Shown piece by piece: positions 6,985-16,466 of a stretch of 64,000 bases of DNA. The notes under the pieces are model-generated. The model ran no database searches. It saw nothing but the letters and a program-made list of their open reading frames with translations, and was not told where the DNA came from. Origin of the DNA: an uncultured Vampirovibrio sp. (GTDB lineage: Bacteria > Cyanobacteriota > Vampirovibrionia > Gastranaerophilales > Gastranaerophilaceae); assembly GCA_910584405.1 (NCBI GenBank), contig CAJUAL010000010.1:15351-79350 (forward strand), in the 5' to 3' direction. The position numbers and the translations under genes are program-made. Within the stretch, counting starts at the first letter, position 1. Each line of letters opens with the position of its first letter.

Positions 6985-8043
6985 ATGGCTGAATTTACAT
7001 CAAAAATAAGAACAATTGAATGGATTGACACATATTCAAAAATGGTTGACCAAACTAAATTTCCCGAACATTTTGAATATGTTAATATAACAAACGGTCA
7101 AGACATGTTTGACGCTATTAAAACAATGATAGTACGCGGAGCTCCTGCTATAGGGATTGCAGGAGCACACGGGGTTGTACTATACGCTCAGGAACTTGAA
7201 AAGCAAAATCTCGGCAGAGAAGAATTTATCACAAAGCTTTTAGAAAAAGCAGATTATATGGCAAGCGCACGCCCGACAGCAGTTAACTTAATGTGGGCTG
7301 TTGAAAAACAAAAAGAAATCATTCGAAACTCTACAAGTGACATTGCCAAACTTATTGAAGAATTAAAAGAAAACGGCAAAAAACTTGAGCTTGAAGACAT
7401 TGAAATCAACAAAAAAATCGGAGATTACGGAGCGCAAGTAGTGCCCAAAGGCGCAACAATTTTAACTCACTGTAACGCAGGCGCTTTAGCAACAGTCGGA
7501 TACGGAACAGCATTAGGAGTAGTGCGTTCTGCTTTTGCAAACGACCCTGATGTTCAGGTTTTTGCTGATGAAACAAGACCACGTCAGCAAGGTGCAAGAA
7601 TTACAACCCTTGAACTTACTATGGACGGAATCCCTGTAACACTGATTACTGACGGAATGTGTTCATATTTTATGAAAAAAGGAATGATAGATATAGTTTG
7701 CGTGGGAGCTGACAGAATTGCCGCAAACGGTGATGCCGCTAACAAAATCGGAACATACACTGTTGCAATTGCCGCAAAATATCATAATATACCGTTTTAT
7801 GTTGCAGCACCTTTATCAACTATTGACACAAGTATAAAATCAGGAGATGATATTGTCATTGAAGAACGCTCACATGATGAAGTTACACACATCAACGGAA
7901 AACCGATTTGCGCTGATGGGGTTAATATAATCAACCCGGGATTTGATGTAACTCCGCATGAACTTATTGCAGGAATAATCACAGAAAAAGGAATTCTGCG
8001 CCCTGATTATACAAAATCAATCGCTGAAGCATTCAAAAACTAA
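6985..8043 (+). CDS. mtnA: S-methyl-5-thioribose-1-phosphate isomerase
   Basis: The 352-residue length is normal for the family. MtnA converts methylthioribose-1-phosphate to methylthioribulose-1-phosphate in methionine salvage. Visible family motifs are IVRGAPAIGIAGA near residue 50, the catalytic Cys in THCNAGALATVGYGTALGV, the DETRPRQQGARLT-like segment (DETRPRQQGARITT) and VGADRIAANGDAANKIGTY. The eIF2B-like fold is otherwise complete. It is co-transcribed with the membrane protein before it and a TonB-like protein after it. No other mtn genes are nearby; a uridine-phosphorylase-type gene lies at 56294. Confidence 0.95.
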   Translation: MAEFTSKIRTIEWIDTYSKMVDQTKFPEHFEYVNITNGQDMFDAIKTMIVRGAPAIGIAGAHGVVLYAQELEKQNLGREEFITKLLEKADYMASARPTAVNLMWAVEKQKEIIRNSTSDIAKLIEELKENGKKLELEDIEINKKIGDYGAQVVPKGATILTHCNAGALATVGYGTALGVVRSAFANDPDVQVFADETRPRQQGARITTLELTMDGIPVTLITDGMCSYFMKKGMIDIVCVGADRIAANGDAANKIGTYTVAIAAKYHNIPFYVAAPLSTIDTSIKSGDDIVIEERSHDEVTHINGKPICADGVNIINPGFDVTPHELIAGIITEKGILRPDYTKSIAEAFKN

Positions 8044-8053
8044 AGGAATTAAG

Positions 8054-8428
8054 ATGATGAAAAAACTAATTATTGCAATTACCACACTCGTTTTACTGAC
8101 AGGTGTAACCTCGTTTGCGGCAAATGAACCAAATGTTGATTTCGGACCGTATATGAGAGAAATGCAAAGAACTATCAAATTAAACTGGGAACCTCCAAAA
8201 CTTGATCATTCAACACACACAACAGTTCTTTATTCAATAAAAAAAGACGGAACCCTTAAAAATGTTTCAATATTTAAAAGCTCAGGCGATAAAAAAACAG
8301 ACTCAGCTGCAATAAAAGCTGTTAAAAAGACAAAATTCAGACCGTTACCGACGGGATTTGATAAGGATTCAATTGATGTTCAATTTACATTTGATTATAA
8401 CGTATATGGGAAAAACGGAAAACAGTAG
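8054..8428 (+). CDS. periplasmic TonB C-terminal-like protein
   Basis: The protein has 124 residues with a cleavable signal peptide (MMKKLIIAITTLVLLTGVTSFA). The mature part is a single TonB C-terminal-like (TonB_2/TolA) domain: WEPPKL, then VLYSIKKDGTLKNVSIFKSSGDKKTDSAAIKAVKKTKFRPLP. In TonB/TolA this fold contacts outer-membrane partners; here no energy-coupling helix or Pro-rich linker is present. It therefore appears to be a free periplasmic domain. It follows mtnA by ten bases and is followed by another small secreted protein. Confidence 0.8.
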   Translation: MMKKLIIAITTLVLLTGVTSFAANEPNVDFGPYMREMQRTIKLNWEPPKLDHSTHTTVLYSIKKDGTLKNVSIFKSSGDKKTDSAAIKAVKKTKFRPLPTGFDKDSIDVQFTFDYNVYGKNGKQ

Positions 8429-8437
8429 GAGGGAAGT

Positions 8438-8725
8438 ATGAAAAAAGTATTATTATCAGTTATCGCATTATCAATGTTAACACTTGGAGTACCGGCGTTT
8501 GCTGCAGGAACCCACGGAACAGACGGTGAAGTTTCAGGTCGTTCTGTCGGAGCTGCTGCATTATCACTTCTTATTTGGCCGGGAATTGGACAGGCAGTTA
8601 ACCACAACACTAAAGAAAAAAATGTTACTCACGCGGTGTTAGGTTTAACAGGAGTTTTCAGAATCTGGTCTTGCTATGACGCACTGGTAGACAGAAAAGG
8701 CGGAGTTTGGAAAAACAGAATTTAA
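8438..8725 (+). CDS. small secreted or membrane protein of unknown function
   Basis: The protein has 95 residues, with AGGAGGGAAGT just before the ATG. It has a signal peptide (MKKVLLSVIALSMLTLGVPAFA) and then one or two short hydrophobic segments (AAALSLLIWPGIGQAV and THAVLGLTGVFRIW). The family is not recognised. It ends the mtnA operon and is followed by a strong terminator. Confidence 0.7.
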   Translation: MKKVLLSVIALSMLTLGVPAFAAGTHGTDGEVSGRSVGAAALSLLIWPGIGQAVNHNTKEKNVTHAVLGLTGVFRIWSCYDALVDRKGGVWKNRI

Positions 8726-8732
8726 TCGGTTC

Positions 8733-8765
8733 AAAAGTCGGATGTAAAATCCGACTTTTATTTTT
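8733..8765 (+). terminator. rho-independent terminator of the mtnA operon
   Basis: The perfect stem AAAAGTCGGAT (8733-8743) and ATCCGACTTTT (8749-8759) has a five-base loop. ATTTTT follows. Confidence 0.9.
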
Positions 8766-8774
8766 GCTTTACTT

Positions 8775-8804
8775 TTTACCTTAAAGTTTTATTATTAATA
8801 TACT
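8775..8804 (+). promoter_or_regulatory. candidate hydG promoter
   Basis: TTTACC (8775-8780), 18 bases, then TATACT (8799-8804), 16 bases before the ATG with AGGGAGA in between. Confidence 0.4.
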
Positions 8805-8819
8805 TAAGGGAGAAATTAT

Positions 8820-10241
8820 ATGTACAATCCAAAATCAACTAAAGCAGAAGAGTTTATTGACCATAACGAGGTATTAGATACTTTAAAATACGCACAGGAA
8901 AATAAGAATAATATTGAACTTATTGATAAAATTTTAGAAAAAGCACGTCTTGGAAAAGGCTTATCTCACAGAGAAGCAGCAGTTTTATTGGATTGTGAAA
9001 TCGAAGAAAAAAATCAAGAAATTTTTGAACTTGCAAAAAAGATTAAACAAGATTACTACGGTAACAGAATCGTACTTTTTGCACCGTTATATTTATCAAA
9101 TTATTGTGTAAACGGTTGTGTATACTGCCCATATCACGCTAAAAACAAACATATTCCGCGCAAAAAAATGACACAGGAAGAAATAAGAGAAGAAGTAATC
9201 GCGCTTCAAGATATGGGTCATAAGCGTCTTGCAATAGAAACAGGCGAAGATCCTGTCAATAACCCGATTGAATACGTATTGGAATCTCTAAAAACAATAT
9301 ATTCAATCCACCATAAAAACGGCGCCATTCGCAGAGCAAACGTTAATATAGCAGCTACAACAGTTGAAAATTACAGAAAACTAAAAGAAGCAGGAATCGG
9401 TACATACATTTTATTCCAAGAAACTTATAACAAAGAAAGTTACGAACGACTCCACCCGACAGGACCAAAACACAATTACGCATACCACACAGAAGCAATG
9501 GACAGAGCAATGCAAGGCGGAATTGATGACGTGGGGTTAGGTGTTTTATTCGGATTGGAACTATACAGATATGAATTTTCTGCACTTTTAATGCATGCAG
9601 AACACTTAGAAGCAGTTTACGGCGTCGGACCGCATACAATTTCTGTTCCTCGTATAAGAAAAGCTGATGATATTGACCCGTCAACTTTTGATAACGGAAT
9701 TGACGATGATACATTTGCAAAAATTATTGCCTGCATAAGAATTTCAGTTCCATATACAGGAATGATTATTTCCACCCGTGAATCTCAAAAATGCAGAGAA
9801 AGAGTTTTACAACTCGGGATTTCGCAAATAAGCGGCGGGTCCAAAACAAGTGTTGGCGGTTACGCTCACCCTGAAAACGAAACAGAAGAAGATACCGCAC
9901 AATTTGAAGTAACAGACAGAAGAACGCTTGATGAAGTTTTAAAATGGCTTATGGAACTTGGTTATGTACCGAGTTTTTGTACGGCTTGTTACCGCGAAGG
10001 CAGAGTAGGCGACAGGTTTATGGCAATATGCAAAGAACAACAAATCCATAACTTCTGCCACCCGAACGCTATTATGACTTTGAAAGAATATTTGGAAGAT
10101 TACGCATCGGCTGAAACAAAAAAAGTCGGAGAAGAACTTATAAAAGAAGAATTGGCAAAACTTGCAGATAAAAAAATAAGTCCTGTTTTAAACGAAAACC
10201 TTGAGAAAATTTCCCAAGGTCAACGTGATTTCAGATTTTAG
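8820..10241 (+). CDS. hydG: [FeFe]-hydrogenase maturase HydG (radical SAM tyrosine lyase)
   Basis: The 473-residue length is right for HydG. The radical-SAM CX3CX2C motif is at Cys96, Cys100 and Cys103 (YCVNGCVYC). The C-terminal extension has FCTACYREGRVGDRFM followed by a further Cys, the site of the second, dangler-iron cluster in HydG that is absent from the related ThiH. HydG splits tyrosine to supply the CO and CN- ligands of the H-cluster. HydF is encoded at 32025-33200; hydE and the hydrogenase itself are not in this window. The gene appears monocistronic. Confidence 0.95.
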   Translation: MYNPKSTKAEEFIDHNEVLDTLKYAQENKNNIELIDKILEKARLGKGLSHREAAVLLDCEIEEKNQEIFELAKKIKQDYYGNRIVLFAPLYLSNYCVNGCVYCPYHAKNKHIPRKKMTQEEIREEVIALQDMGHKRLAIETGEDPVNNPIEYVLESLKTIYSIHHKNGAIRRANVNIAATTVENYRKLKEAGIGTYILFQETYNKESYERLHPTGPKHNYAYHTEAMDRAMQGGIDDVGLGVLFGLELYRYEFSALLMHAEHLEAVYGVGPHTISVPRIRKADDIDPSTFDNGIDDDTFAKIIACIRISVPYTGMIISTRESQKCRERVLQLGISQISGGSKTSVGGYAHPENETEEDTAQFEVTDRRTLDEVLKWLMELGYVPSFCTACYREGRVGDRFMAICKEQQIHNFCHPNAIMTLKEYLEDYASAETKKVGEELIKEELAKLADKKISPVLNENLEKISQGQRDFRF

Positions 10242-10260
10242 TACTTCGTACTGTACTTTA

Positions 10261-11538
10261 TTATTTCTGCCTGCGCACCCAGCCTTCCAAAACTTTTAGC
10301 GGTGAACGAGTTATCGCAAGCGCCCAAGACGGTACGTTTTTCGTTATAATTCCGCCGGCTCCGACATTTGCACCCTCGTCAACTGTCACAGGTGCAACAA
10401 GAACAGAATTTGAACCGATTTTTACATCATCTTTCAATACCGTTTTTGACTTAACTTTAGTTAACGGATTGTAATTTGCCGTAATCGTTCCCGCGCCGAT
10501 ATTTACACGTTCGCCAAGCTCGGCATCTCCAATATAAGAAAGGTGGCCGACATTTGTATTTGATGAAATTTTTGCCTTTTTAACTTCAACAAAATTACCT
10601 ATTTTAACGTTATCCAAAACTTCAACACCGCCTCTTAAATGAGCACAAGGTCCAATTTTACAGTTTTTACCGATAACGTTTTTACCTTCAATATAAGTTG
10701 CAGGATAAATAATTGTATCTTGTCCAATTGTCGTATCTTCGCTAATCCATGTTGAATCAGGGTCAACGATTGTAACCCCTTCTTCCATATATTTTTCAAG
10801 GTTGCGGCGATTCATCATCTTAGCAGCTTGCGCAAGATTTATTCTTGAATTAATCCCGAAAATCTCGTCACTGTTTTCCAAAATATAAGCATTTACACTC
10901 AACTTTTGAGCTTTTCCCCAAGAAATAATATCAGTCAGGTAATATTCACCCTGAGCATTGTTAGTTTTTAATTCTCCAAAAGCCGATTTAACTTTACCCC
11001 AATTCAAACAGTAAATCCCTGCGTTAACTTCTTTTACAGCTTTTTGCTCAGAATTTGCATCTTTTTCTTCAACTATACATTTCAAAGAATCATCATCTTC
11101 TCTTATAATACGACCGTAACCGTAAGGGTTATCAAAAAGCGTACTCATAACAGTAATATCAGAACCCTTTGATTTGTGAAACTCAACAAATTCTTTCAAA
11201 GTTTCTTCCCTAACAAGCGGAGTATCACCACAAAGAATTAAAACAAGCCCGTCATAATTTTCTAACTGCGGACAAACCATAGAAACAGCATGTCCTGTAC
11301 CGAGCTGTGGTGATTGAAGTACGGTTTTGGCATTATCATAGTTAGTTTTTACAAAATTTTCAACTTCTTCTGCGTGATGTCCGACAATTACAAATTCTTC
11401 CGATACAAAGTTTTTGACATTATCTAAAACATAGCCGAGCAGTGTTTTACCCATAATTTCATGTAAAACTTTCGGTGTTGTAACAGACTTCATTCTTGTG
11501 CCTTTGCCTGCGGCAAGTATTACTGTTTTTATATCCAT
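10261..11538 (-). CDS. glmU: bifunctional UDP-N-acetylglucosamine pyrophosphorylase / glucosamine-1-phosphate N-acetyltransferase
   Basis: The protein has 425 residues, slightly shorter than the usual 450-460. The uridylyltransferase half begins LAAGKGTRMKS with GTGHAV and GDTPL later. The C-terminal half is a left-handed beta helix of hexapeptide repeats (IGPCAHLRGGVEV, IGAGTITANYN, IGSNSVLVAPV). It makes UDP-GlcNAc for peptidoglycan and lipopolysaccharide. mutL lies upstream on the same strand, separated by 59 bases that hold a small inverted repeat. Confidence 0.95.
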   Translation of the reverse strand: MDIKTVILAAGKGTRMKSVTTPKVLHEIMGKTLLGYVLDNVKNFVSEEFVIVGHHAEEVENFVKTNYDNAKTVLQSPQLGTGHAVSMVCPQLENYDGLVLILCGDTPLVREETLKEFVEFHKSKGSDITVMSTLFDNPYGYGRIIREDDDSLKCIVEEKDANSEQKAVKEVNAGIYCLNWGKVKSAFGELKTNNAQGEYYLTDIISWGKAQKLSVNAYILENSDEIFGINSRINLAQAAKMMNRRNLEKYMEEGVTIVDPDSTWISEDTTIGQDTIIYPATYIEGKNVIGKNCKIGPCAHLRGGVEVLDNVKIGNFVEVKKAKISSNTNVGHLSYIGDAELGERVNIGAGTITANYNPLTKVKSKTVLKDDVKIGSNSVLVAPVTVDEGANVGAGGIITKNVPSWALAITRSPLKVLEGWVRRQK

Positions 11539-11569
11539 TTATTTTTCTCTCCTTTTAGTTACATTATAG

Positions 11570-11590
11570 ATTCTGAATCAAGTTCAGAAT
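11570..11590. repeat. REP-like palindromic repeat, short copy
   Basis: ATTCTGAA, a TCAAG loop and TTCAGAAT are followed by GACA. The same core occurs at 38848-38868 and 59334-59354 (there ATCCTGAA...TTCAGGAT followed by GACA). Position between mutL and glmU suggests an intergenic repeat family that could also influence the transcript. Confidence 0.6.
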
Positions 11591-11597
11591 GACATCA

Positions 11598-13388
11598 TTA
11601 CTTCGCGCGTTGGAAAAATCCCGCTAATTCTTTGTGCGGAATAACTTTTGAAATAGTTCTTCCATGCGGACAAGTATACGGCATCTTTGTTGTACGCCAT
11701 TTTTTAATAATATCCTGCATCTGCCAGATTGATAACTTTGTATTAGCCTTAACAGCCGCCTTGCAAGATGTTGTAATTAGAATTTTTTCTTCCAAATTAT
11801 CAATATCACCTTCGATATTGTTTAAAATATCGGCTAAGATGTCTTTTGGGCTTGTTTTTGACAACAGTTGCGGAACTTTTCTGAATATCAGTTCCTTATC
11901 ACTCAAAAATTCTATCCCGTAACCGAAACGTTCAAATTTATCAAGATTTTCCTTAATCAATTCAATTTCGCTTACCGAAACTTCAATAACATCCGATACA
12001 AACAACATTTGAGAAACGATATTTTTTTCCTCTTTTAACTTTTCATAAATATATCGTTCTTCTGCTATATGCTGGTCAACAATCTCTAATCCTTCTTCCG
12101 TATCTATAAGAATATATGTATCATGATACTGCCCGATAACATTATCTTTTTGTTCATCATTATCAAACTCCTGATGCGTAAAAATAGTCTGCTGACTGAC
12201 CGCTGAGGTTTGTTTTTGCTCTAACTTTTCCATTTCGGAATCTGTTATAAACATTGTGTCACTTTTTTCATCGACATAAAATTCTCTGTTTGAATTATCA
12301 ACAGGAAATTCAATTACACTATTATGTTTAGACTCTTCTTCATCATTAGAAGAAACAGTATATTTATCTCCTACACCAATCGGAGTAACATTTTTTTCAA
12401 CATAATTAGCCAATCCTGCCTGAATTGCAGAGTATATAAAATTATAAATCTGATTAGGATTTTTATATCGAACTTCTTTTTTTGTCGGGTGAACGTTTAC
12501 ATCTACATCACTTGTCGGGATTTCAAGGTTCAAAACAACAAACGGATACTTGTTATTTGCCGTTAAATTCCTGTAAACCGTATCAATAGATTTTTGAAAA
12601 ACAGGACACTTAACCCCGCGTGAATTTATATAAATATGATAATTTTTCTTACTTGAACGAGTATAATCAGGAGTACTTACAAATCCGCTTATTCTAAGTC
12701 CTGAAAGCTCATCAGACTTTAAAACTTCTTTTAAATTATTAGTAACATCTGATGAAAAAACTTCCTTAATTGTTTGAGTCAGATTATTCTGTCCTGTTGT
12801 TTTTAAAACAGTCTTACCGTTCTTTTTAAGTTCAATAGCCACAGCAGGATGAGATAATGCAATAGTTTGAACAACCTCCTGAATATAAGAAAACTCAGTA
12901 TTCGGGTTTTTCATAAACTTTAACCTGACAGGAACATTATAGAATAAATCCTTAACGTCCATAATTGTACCGACAGCACAACCCGTTTCGGCTTCATAAA
13001 CCTCTGAATTTTCACAGCGAACTTTTTTCCCCGTTTCAAAATCCTTTGTTCTTGTAATACAAGTTAACTTTGCAATAGAAATAATACTTGCCAAAGCTTC
13101 ACCGCGAAAACCTAAAGTATGAATATCAAATAAATCATCGTCTTCTTGAAGCTTACTTGTTGCATGTTTTGAAAACGCCAAAACAATTTCATCAGGGTGA
13201 ATCCCCGAACCGTTATCCGCAACTCTTATATCACGGCAATCGTTCGTTATTTCAATACTGATTTTTTTTGCTCCCGCATCAACAGAATTTTCTGTTAATT
13301 CTTTTACAACAGAAGCCGGACGTTCAATAACTTCACCTGCCGCAATCTGGTTTATTAAATGTTTTGATAATTGTCTAATCTTTGCCAT
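11598..13388 (-). CDS. mutL: DNA mismatch repair protein MutL
   Basis: This 596-residue GHKL ATPase has the MutL N-terminus: KHLINQIAAGEVIERPASVVKELTENSVDAG, NGSGI, TSKL and GFRGEALASI. A second conserved block is VPVRLKFMKN. The C-terminal dimerisation domain includes a CPHGR segment. I see no clear DQHAX2EX4E endonuclease motif; instead there is DQHIAEERYIYE, a related form, so endonuclease activity is plausible but unproven. mutS is not in the window. The gene is followed by a REP-like hairpin and then glmU. Confidence 0.95.
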   Translation of the reverse strand: MAKIRQLSKHLINQIAAGEVIERPASVVKELTENSVDAGAKKISIEITNDCRDIRVADNGSGIHPDEIVLAFSKHATSKLQEDDDLFDIHTLGFRGEALASIISIAKLTCITRTKDFETGKKVRCENSEVYEAETGCAVGTIMDVKDLFYNVPVRLKFMKNPNTEFSYIQEVVQTIALSHPAVAIELKKNGKTVLKTTGQNNLTQTIKEVFSSDVTNNLKEVLKSDELSGLRISGFVSTPDYTRSSKKNYHIYINSRGVKCPVFQKSIDTVYRNLTANNKYPFVVLNLEIPTSDVDVNVHPTKKEVRYKNPNQIYNFIYSAIQAGLANYVEKNVTPIGVGDKYTVSSNDEEESKHNSVIEFPVDNSNREFYVDEKSDTMFITDSEMEKLEQKQTSAVSQQTIFTHQEFDNDEQKDNVIGQYHDTYILIDTEEGLEIVDQHIAEERYIYEKLKEEKNIVSQMLFVSDVIEVSVSEIELIKENLDKFERFGYGIEFLSDKELIFRKVPQLLSKTSPKDILADILNNIEGDIDNLEEKILITTSCKAAVKANTKLSIWQMQDIIKKWRTTKMPYTCPHGRTISKVIPHKELAGFFQRAK

Positions 13389-13491
13389 ATTATTTATTCG
13401 AATCTCTTAAATAAAAATCCTCTACATATTGAGTATTAAATCAATATATTTACCCCCTCAATCTACATCAAACATAAAATCATCTAAATGT

Positions 13492-13521
13492 TTGATTACA
13501 AATTTGAAACATTTTTATAAT
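13492..13521 (+). promoter_or_regulatory. promoter of the DNA methyltransferase gene
   Basis: TTGATT (13492-13497), 18 bases, TATAAT (13516-13521). It rules out starts at 13429 and 13522, because transcription would begin near 13528. Confidence 0.6.
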
Positions 13522-13563
13522 ATGAATCTGTACAATAAAGACTTGGATAATCAGGGGGACATT

Positions 13564-14445
13564 TTGGTCAGAAAAGCAATATCAAACTTAAAATTACAGC
13601 CGAAAAAACAGGCAGACTTACAGATTGTAAAACAACCTGAGGTTAAAACTACAAAATACAGTGACATAAACCTCAAAAAATGGAAGGATTACGCGCATAT
13701 TCTGACTGGCACCCTATGGCAGTTTCCGTCAAGATTAAAACAACACGGACACTCAAACGAATACCACGGAAATTATATCCCGCAAATTGCACAACAAATG
13801 TATGAAAGATATACAAAGAAAAATGATGTCGTTCTTGACCTGTTTTTCGGTTCAGGAACTTCAGGAATTGAAGCAATAAATATGAACAGACGTTGTATAG
13901 GCGTTGAATTAAAAGAAGAACTTGCAGAAAGCGTTTCAGAAAAATTCACCCCGAAACAACTTGTAACAGACGTAAGAATTATATGCGGCGATTCATCATC
14001 AGAATCTGTAAAAGATAAAATTCAAGCAGGGTTAGACATTTTAGGCGAAGAAAAAGCCCAATTTTTAATGCTTCACCCGCCATATGATGATATTATTAAA
14101 TTCTCAGATAAAAAAGAAGATCTTTCGAACTGTGAATCCACAGAAGAATTTTATGATATGTTTGAAAAAGTAGCCAAAAACGGTTACGATATGCTAGAAA
14201 AAGGACGTTTTGCATGCCTGATAATAGGCGACAGCTACAAAAACTCAGAAGTTCAGCCTCTTGGTTTTGAATGTATGAACAGAATGAGAAAACTTGGTTT
14301 TATATTAAAATCAACCATAGTTAAAGATATTCAAGGCAACGAACGAGGAAAAGGCAGAACCGCTAATCTATGGCGCTATAGAGCATTAGCAGGCGGATTC
14401 AGCATATTCACTCACGAATACATTTTTGTGTTCCAAAAAGTATAA
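13564..14445 (+). CDS. orphan DNA methyltransferase (N4/N6 class)
   Basis: I place the start at the TTG at 13564, five bases after AGGGGG and downstream of the promoter, giving 293 residues. Motif I (VLDLFFGSGTSGIEA) binds S-adenosylmethionine; motif IV is HPPYDD rather than the common D/S/N-PPY, so the first position is His. The region YAHILTGTLWQFPSR before motif I resembles other N4-cytosine/N6-adenine methylases of this class. No restriction enzyme or specificity subunit is adjacent. It could be a solitary regulatory or protective enzyme. The target base is unknown. Confidence 0.8.
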   Translation: MVRKAISNLKLQPKKQADLQIVKQPEVKTTKYSDINLKKWKDYAHILTGTLWQFPSRLKQHGHSNEYHGNYIPQIAQQMYERYTKKNDVVLDLFFGSGTSGIEAINMNRRCIGVELKEELAESVSEKFTPKQLVTDVRIICGDSSSESVKDKIQAGLDILGEEKAQFLMLHPPYDDIIKFSDKKEDLSNCESTEEFYDMFEKVAKNGYDMLEKGRFACLIIGDSYKNSEVQPLGFECMNRMRKLGFILKSTIVKDIQGNERGKGRTANLWRYRALAGGFSIFTHEYIFVFQKV

Positions 14446-14481
14446 AAATATCGCATTTAAAATCGAGATGAAATTTACCCC

Positions 14482-16281
14482 TTAAGCCTCGTATCGCTTG
14501 AAGGATTTCTCTACAGATTTTGTTACCAACGATTTTACTGTTTCATATTCCTGAGTCAGTGAGGAAATTTCTGTATCAAGATTTTTCATCTTCATATCTA
14601 AAGTTTGTTCTTTATTTTCAATACGTGTTTTTTCGGTATTATATTGAGCTTCTGCTCTTGCAATAGCTTCATCATCAGTAACTTCTCTGACTAATTTATC
14701 ATTTGCATAACCGCTTTGATAATAAAAACCGTCATCACTGATTGAAGATATGTAAGCCATACCGTTTTTAAGCATTTCGCCCATATATTCTTTACTGTCT
14801 ATTTGAGCATTTTCAACCCAGCCTTTTGTACAAAGCATGTTAAATAAAGTATCGTAAAACGCTGCATAAACATCATTATCACCGTTATCGATTTCAGATT
14901 CAGAAGGAACAGTGAAAACAAAATCTTTATCTTTTGTTCCGTCATAAAGGTTTGAATCGGAAACTTTACCTTTGTCCCAATCATATTCAGAATTTTCAAT
15001 TCCTTGCATATATTGAACATAAGATGTTAAGAACGCATCTGCTAAGTTAGATATATTGATTGCAACCGCAGTATGATCTTTACCGTCATCACCATTATCT
15101 TTATTCTTTGCAGAAAAAATAAATCCTAAATATTCATCTGATTGCTTACCAACTTTATTATATCCGGAAACATCACCACTATGGACTTTTTCCCCGACTT
15201 CTGTCATAACATCAGAGATTTTTAATCCACTTACAGAATCTTTCCATTCTGTCTTTTCATCAAGGTCAGTACCCCCTTTACCTGGGCCGCCCTTTTTACC
15301 GCCATCAACCTGAGCAATTTTTTGCAAATTCTCATTTGGCATAATTAAGTCATATAACTGATTATAAGCATATTGCAGTGCTGTATCATTCATATTTGCA
15401 CCACCTAAAACTGCAGCAAATTGATCATACATCCAATCTAATACACCGCCGGTTCCTGCAATTTCTTGTTGTAATTGAGCTGTTTCATATACAGGAGTTT
15501 GCTCTGATCTGTTAGTAGTATAATGAAGCACAACATCACTTGTTAATAAGTCATGTAAAGAAAGAGCTACACCATTTTCAGGTTTATTGTTTTCAGTATC
15601 CTCATGTTCTGTAGCTTTTTTTACCTGAACATCATTAATCCATACTTCTTCTTGCGCATGGCGCCATTTCTCTTTAGAAGTACAATAAGATCTGGTATTC
15701 CAACCAAGTGCCATACCATAATCCTGGGTGGATTCAGTAGCTTGAGCTTTAATTCTATCTAATAATTCATCATAAGTTAAATCTTCGTAAGAAGTTGATA
15801 CAGAAATAGTATTACCAAGTCCTAGAGAGTTCTTGTAAGTAATTGCTTGAATAGATGCAGCGTTACTTGCACTGATAATATTAGTTGTTGCAAGTGCTTG
15901 GATAAATCTGTTACGAACATCAGAAGACGGAGTGCCAAGTAAACCTTCGGCAGGAATACCTGCTGCTCTTGCTGCTGTTGCATAAGCACCGCTTAAAATA
16001 ACTCTATCTTTATTATCTGTAACTAATTTTGGATAATAATCATTATAAATTGAAGGTGTCATTAACAGTCCGTATGATAAGTCTAATTCTGCACTGTTTT
16101 GACCCTGATAATCATAAACTAATTTAGTCAAACTCAAAGCATTTTGGTAAGCTGTAGATACAGCTTCCATGTCACGAGAAAGTGATAGCTTTTGGTGAGA
16201 TAAAGTCATAGACTGAAACTCGCAATCAGCTTTTCTGGATGTTATGGTTAACAATCTTGCTTGTGATGCCGCTAATCCCAT
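14482..16281 (-). CDS. long ASQAR-type protein with C-terminal coiled coil, export suspected
   Basis: The 599-residue protein starts MGLAASQARLLTITSRKADCEFQ, with AAAGGAAAG before the ATG. It has no signal peptide and no membrane helix. The first 60 residues and the last 60 (NKEQTLDMKMKNLDTEISSL...) are helical and should form a coiled coil, while the middle is Asp/Gly-rich and low in Cys, as in exported filament or surface proteins. The ends resemble those of hook/filament-type proteins in general shape only. A 115-residue miniature relative lies at 24985. I know related proteins only as conserved in gut Melainabacteria. Function is unknown. Confidence 0.7.
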   Translation of the reverse strand: MGLAASQARLLTITSRKADCEFQSMTLSHQKLSLSRDMEAVSTAYQNALSLTKLVYDYQGQNSAELDLSYGLLMTPSIYNDYYPKLVTDNKDRVILSGAYATAARAAGIPAEGLLGTPSSDVRNRFIQALATTNIISASNAASIQAITYKNSLGLGNTISVSTSYEDLTYDELLDRIKAQATESTQDYGMALGWNTRSYCTSKEKWRHAQEEVWINDVQVKKATEHEDTENNKPENGVALSLHDLLTSDVVLHYTTNRSEQTPVYETAQLQQEIAGTGGVLDWMYDQFAAVLGGANMNDTALQYAYNQLYDLIMPNENLQKIAQVDGGKKGGPGKGGTDLDEKTEWKDSVSGLKISDVMTEVGEKVHSGDVSGYNKVGKQSDEYLGFIFSAKNKDNGDDGKDHTAVAINISNLADAFLTSYVQYMQGIENSEYDWDKGKVSDSNLYDGTKDKDFVFTVPSESEIDNGDNDVYAAFYDTLFNMLCTKGWVENAQIDSKEYMGEMLKNGMAYISSISDDGFYYQSGYANDKLVREVTDDEAIARAEAQYNTEKTRIENKEQTLDMKMKNLDTEISSLTQEYETVKSLVTKSVEKSFKRYEA

Positions 16282-16336
16282 TGCTTTCCTTTCATTTTAC
16301 TCGCTTTTTCGTAACTTTTGAGTACTTTCATGTACT

Positions 16337-16364
16337 ATTACGGCTTTTCAAGTCAAAAACTTTA
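16337..16364 (-). promoter_or_regulatory. possible sigma-28-like promoter of the ASQAR gene
   Basis: On the minus strand TAAAGTTT (complement of 16357-16364), 12 bases and GCCGTAAT (complement of 16337-16344) resemble the flagellar sigma consensus TAAAGTTT-N11-GCCGATAA. The spacing is one base too long and the second box has mismatches, so this is tentative. Confidence 0.25.
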
Positions 16365-16466
16365 AATTTTTAACTCACATTTGTAACAAAAATTAACAAT
16401 TTCAAAATCAGTATATTTAGGCTATTATTTAATTAGGTAGACGATAAAAAGGGAGATAAATATAAT

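Noticed and set aside
13389..13420. A tRNA T-loop-like TTCGAATC string upstream of mutL
   Set aside because: No cloverleaf can be formed around it; no tRNA gene was found anywhere in the window.
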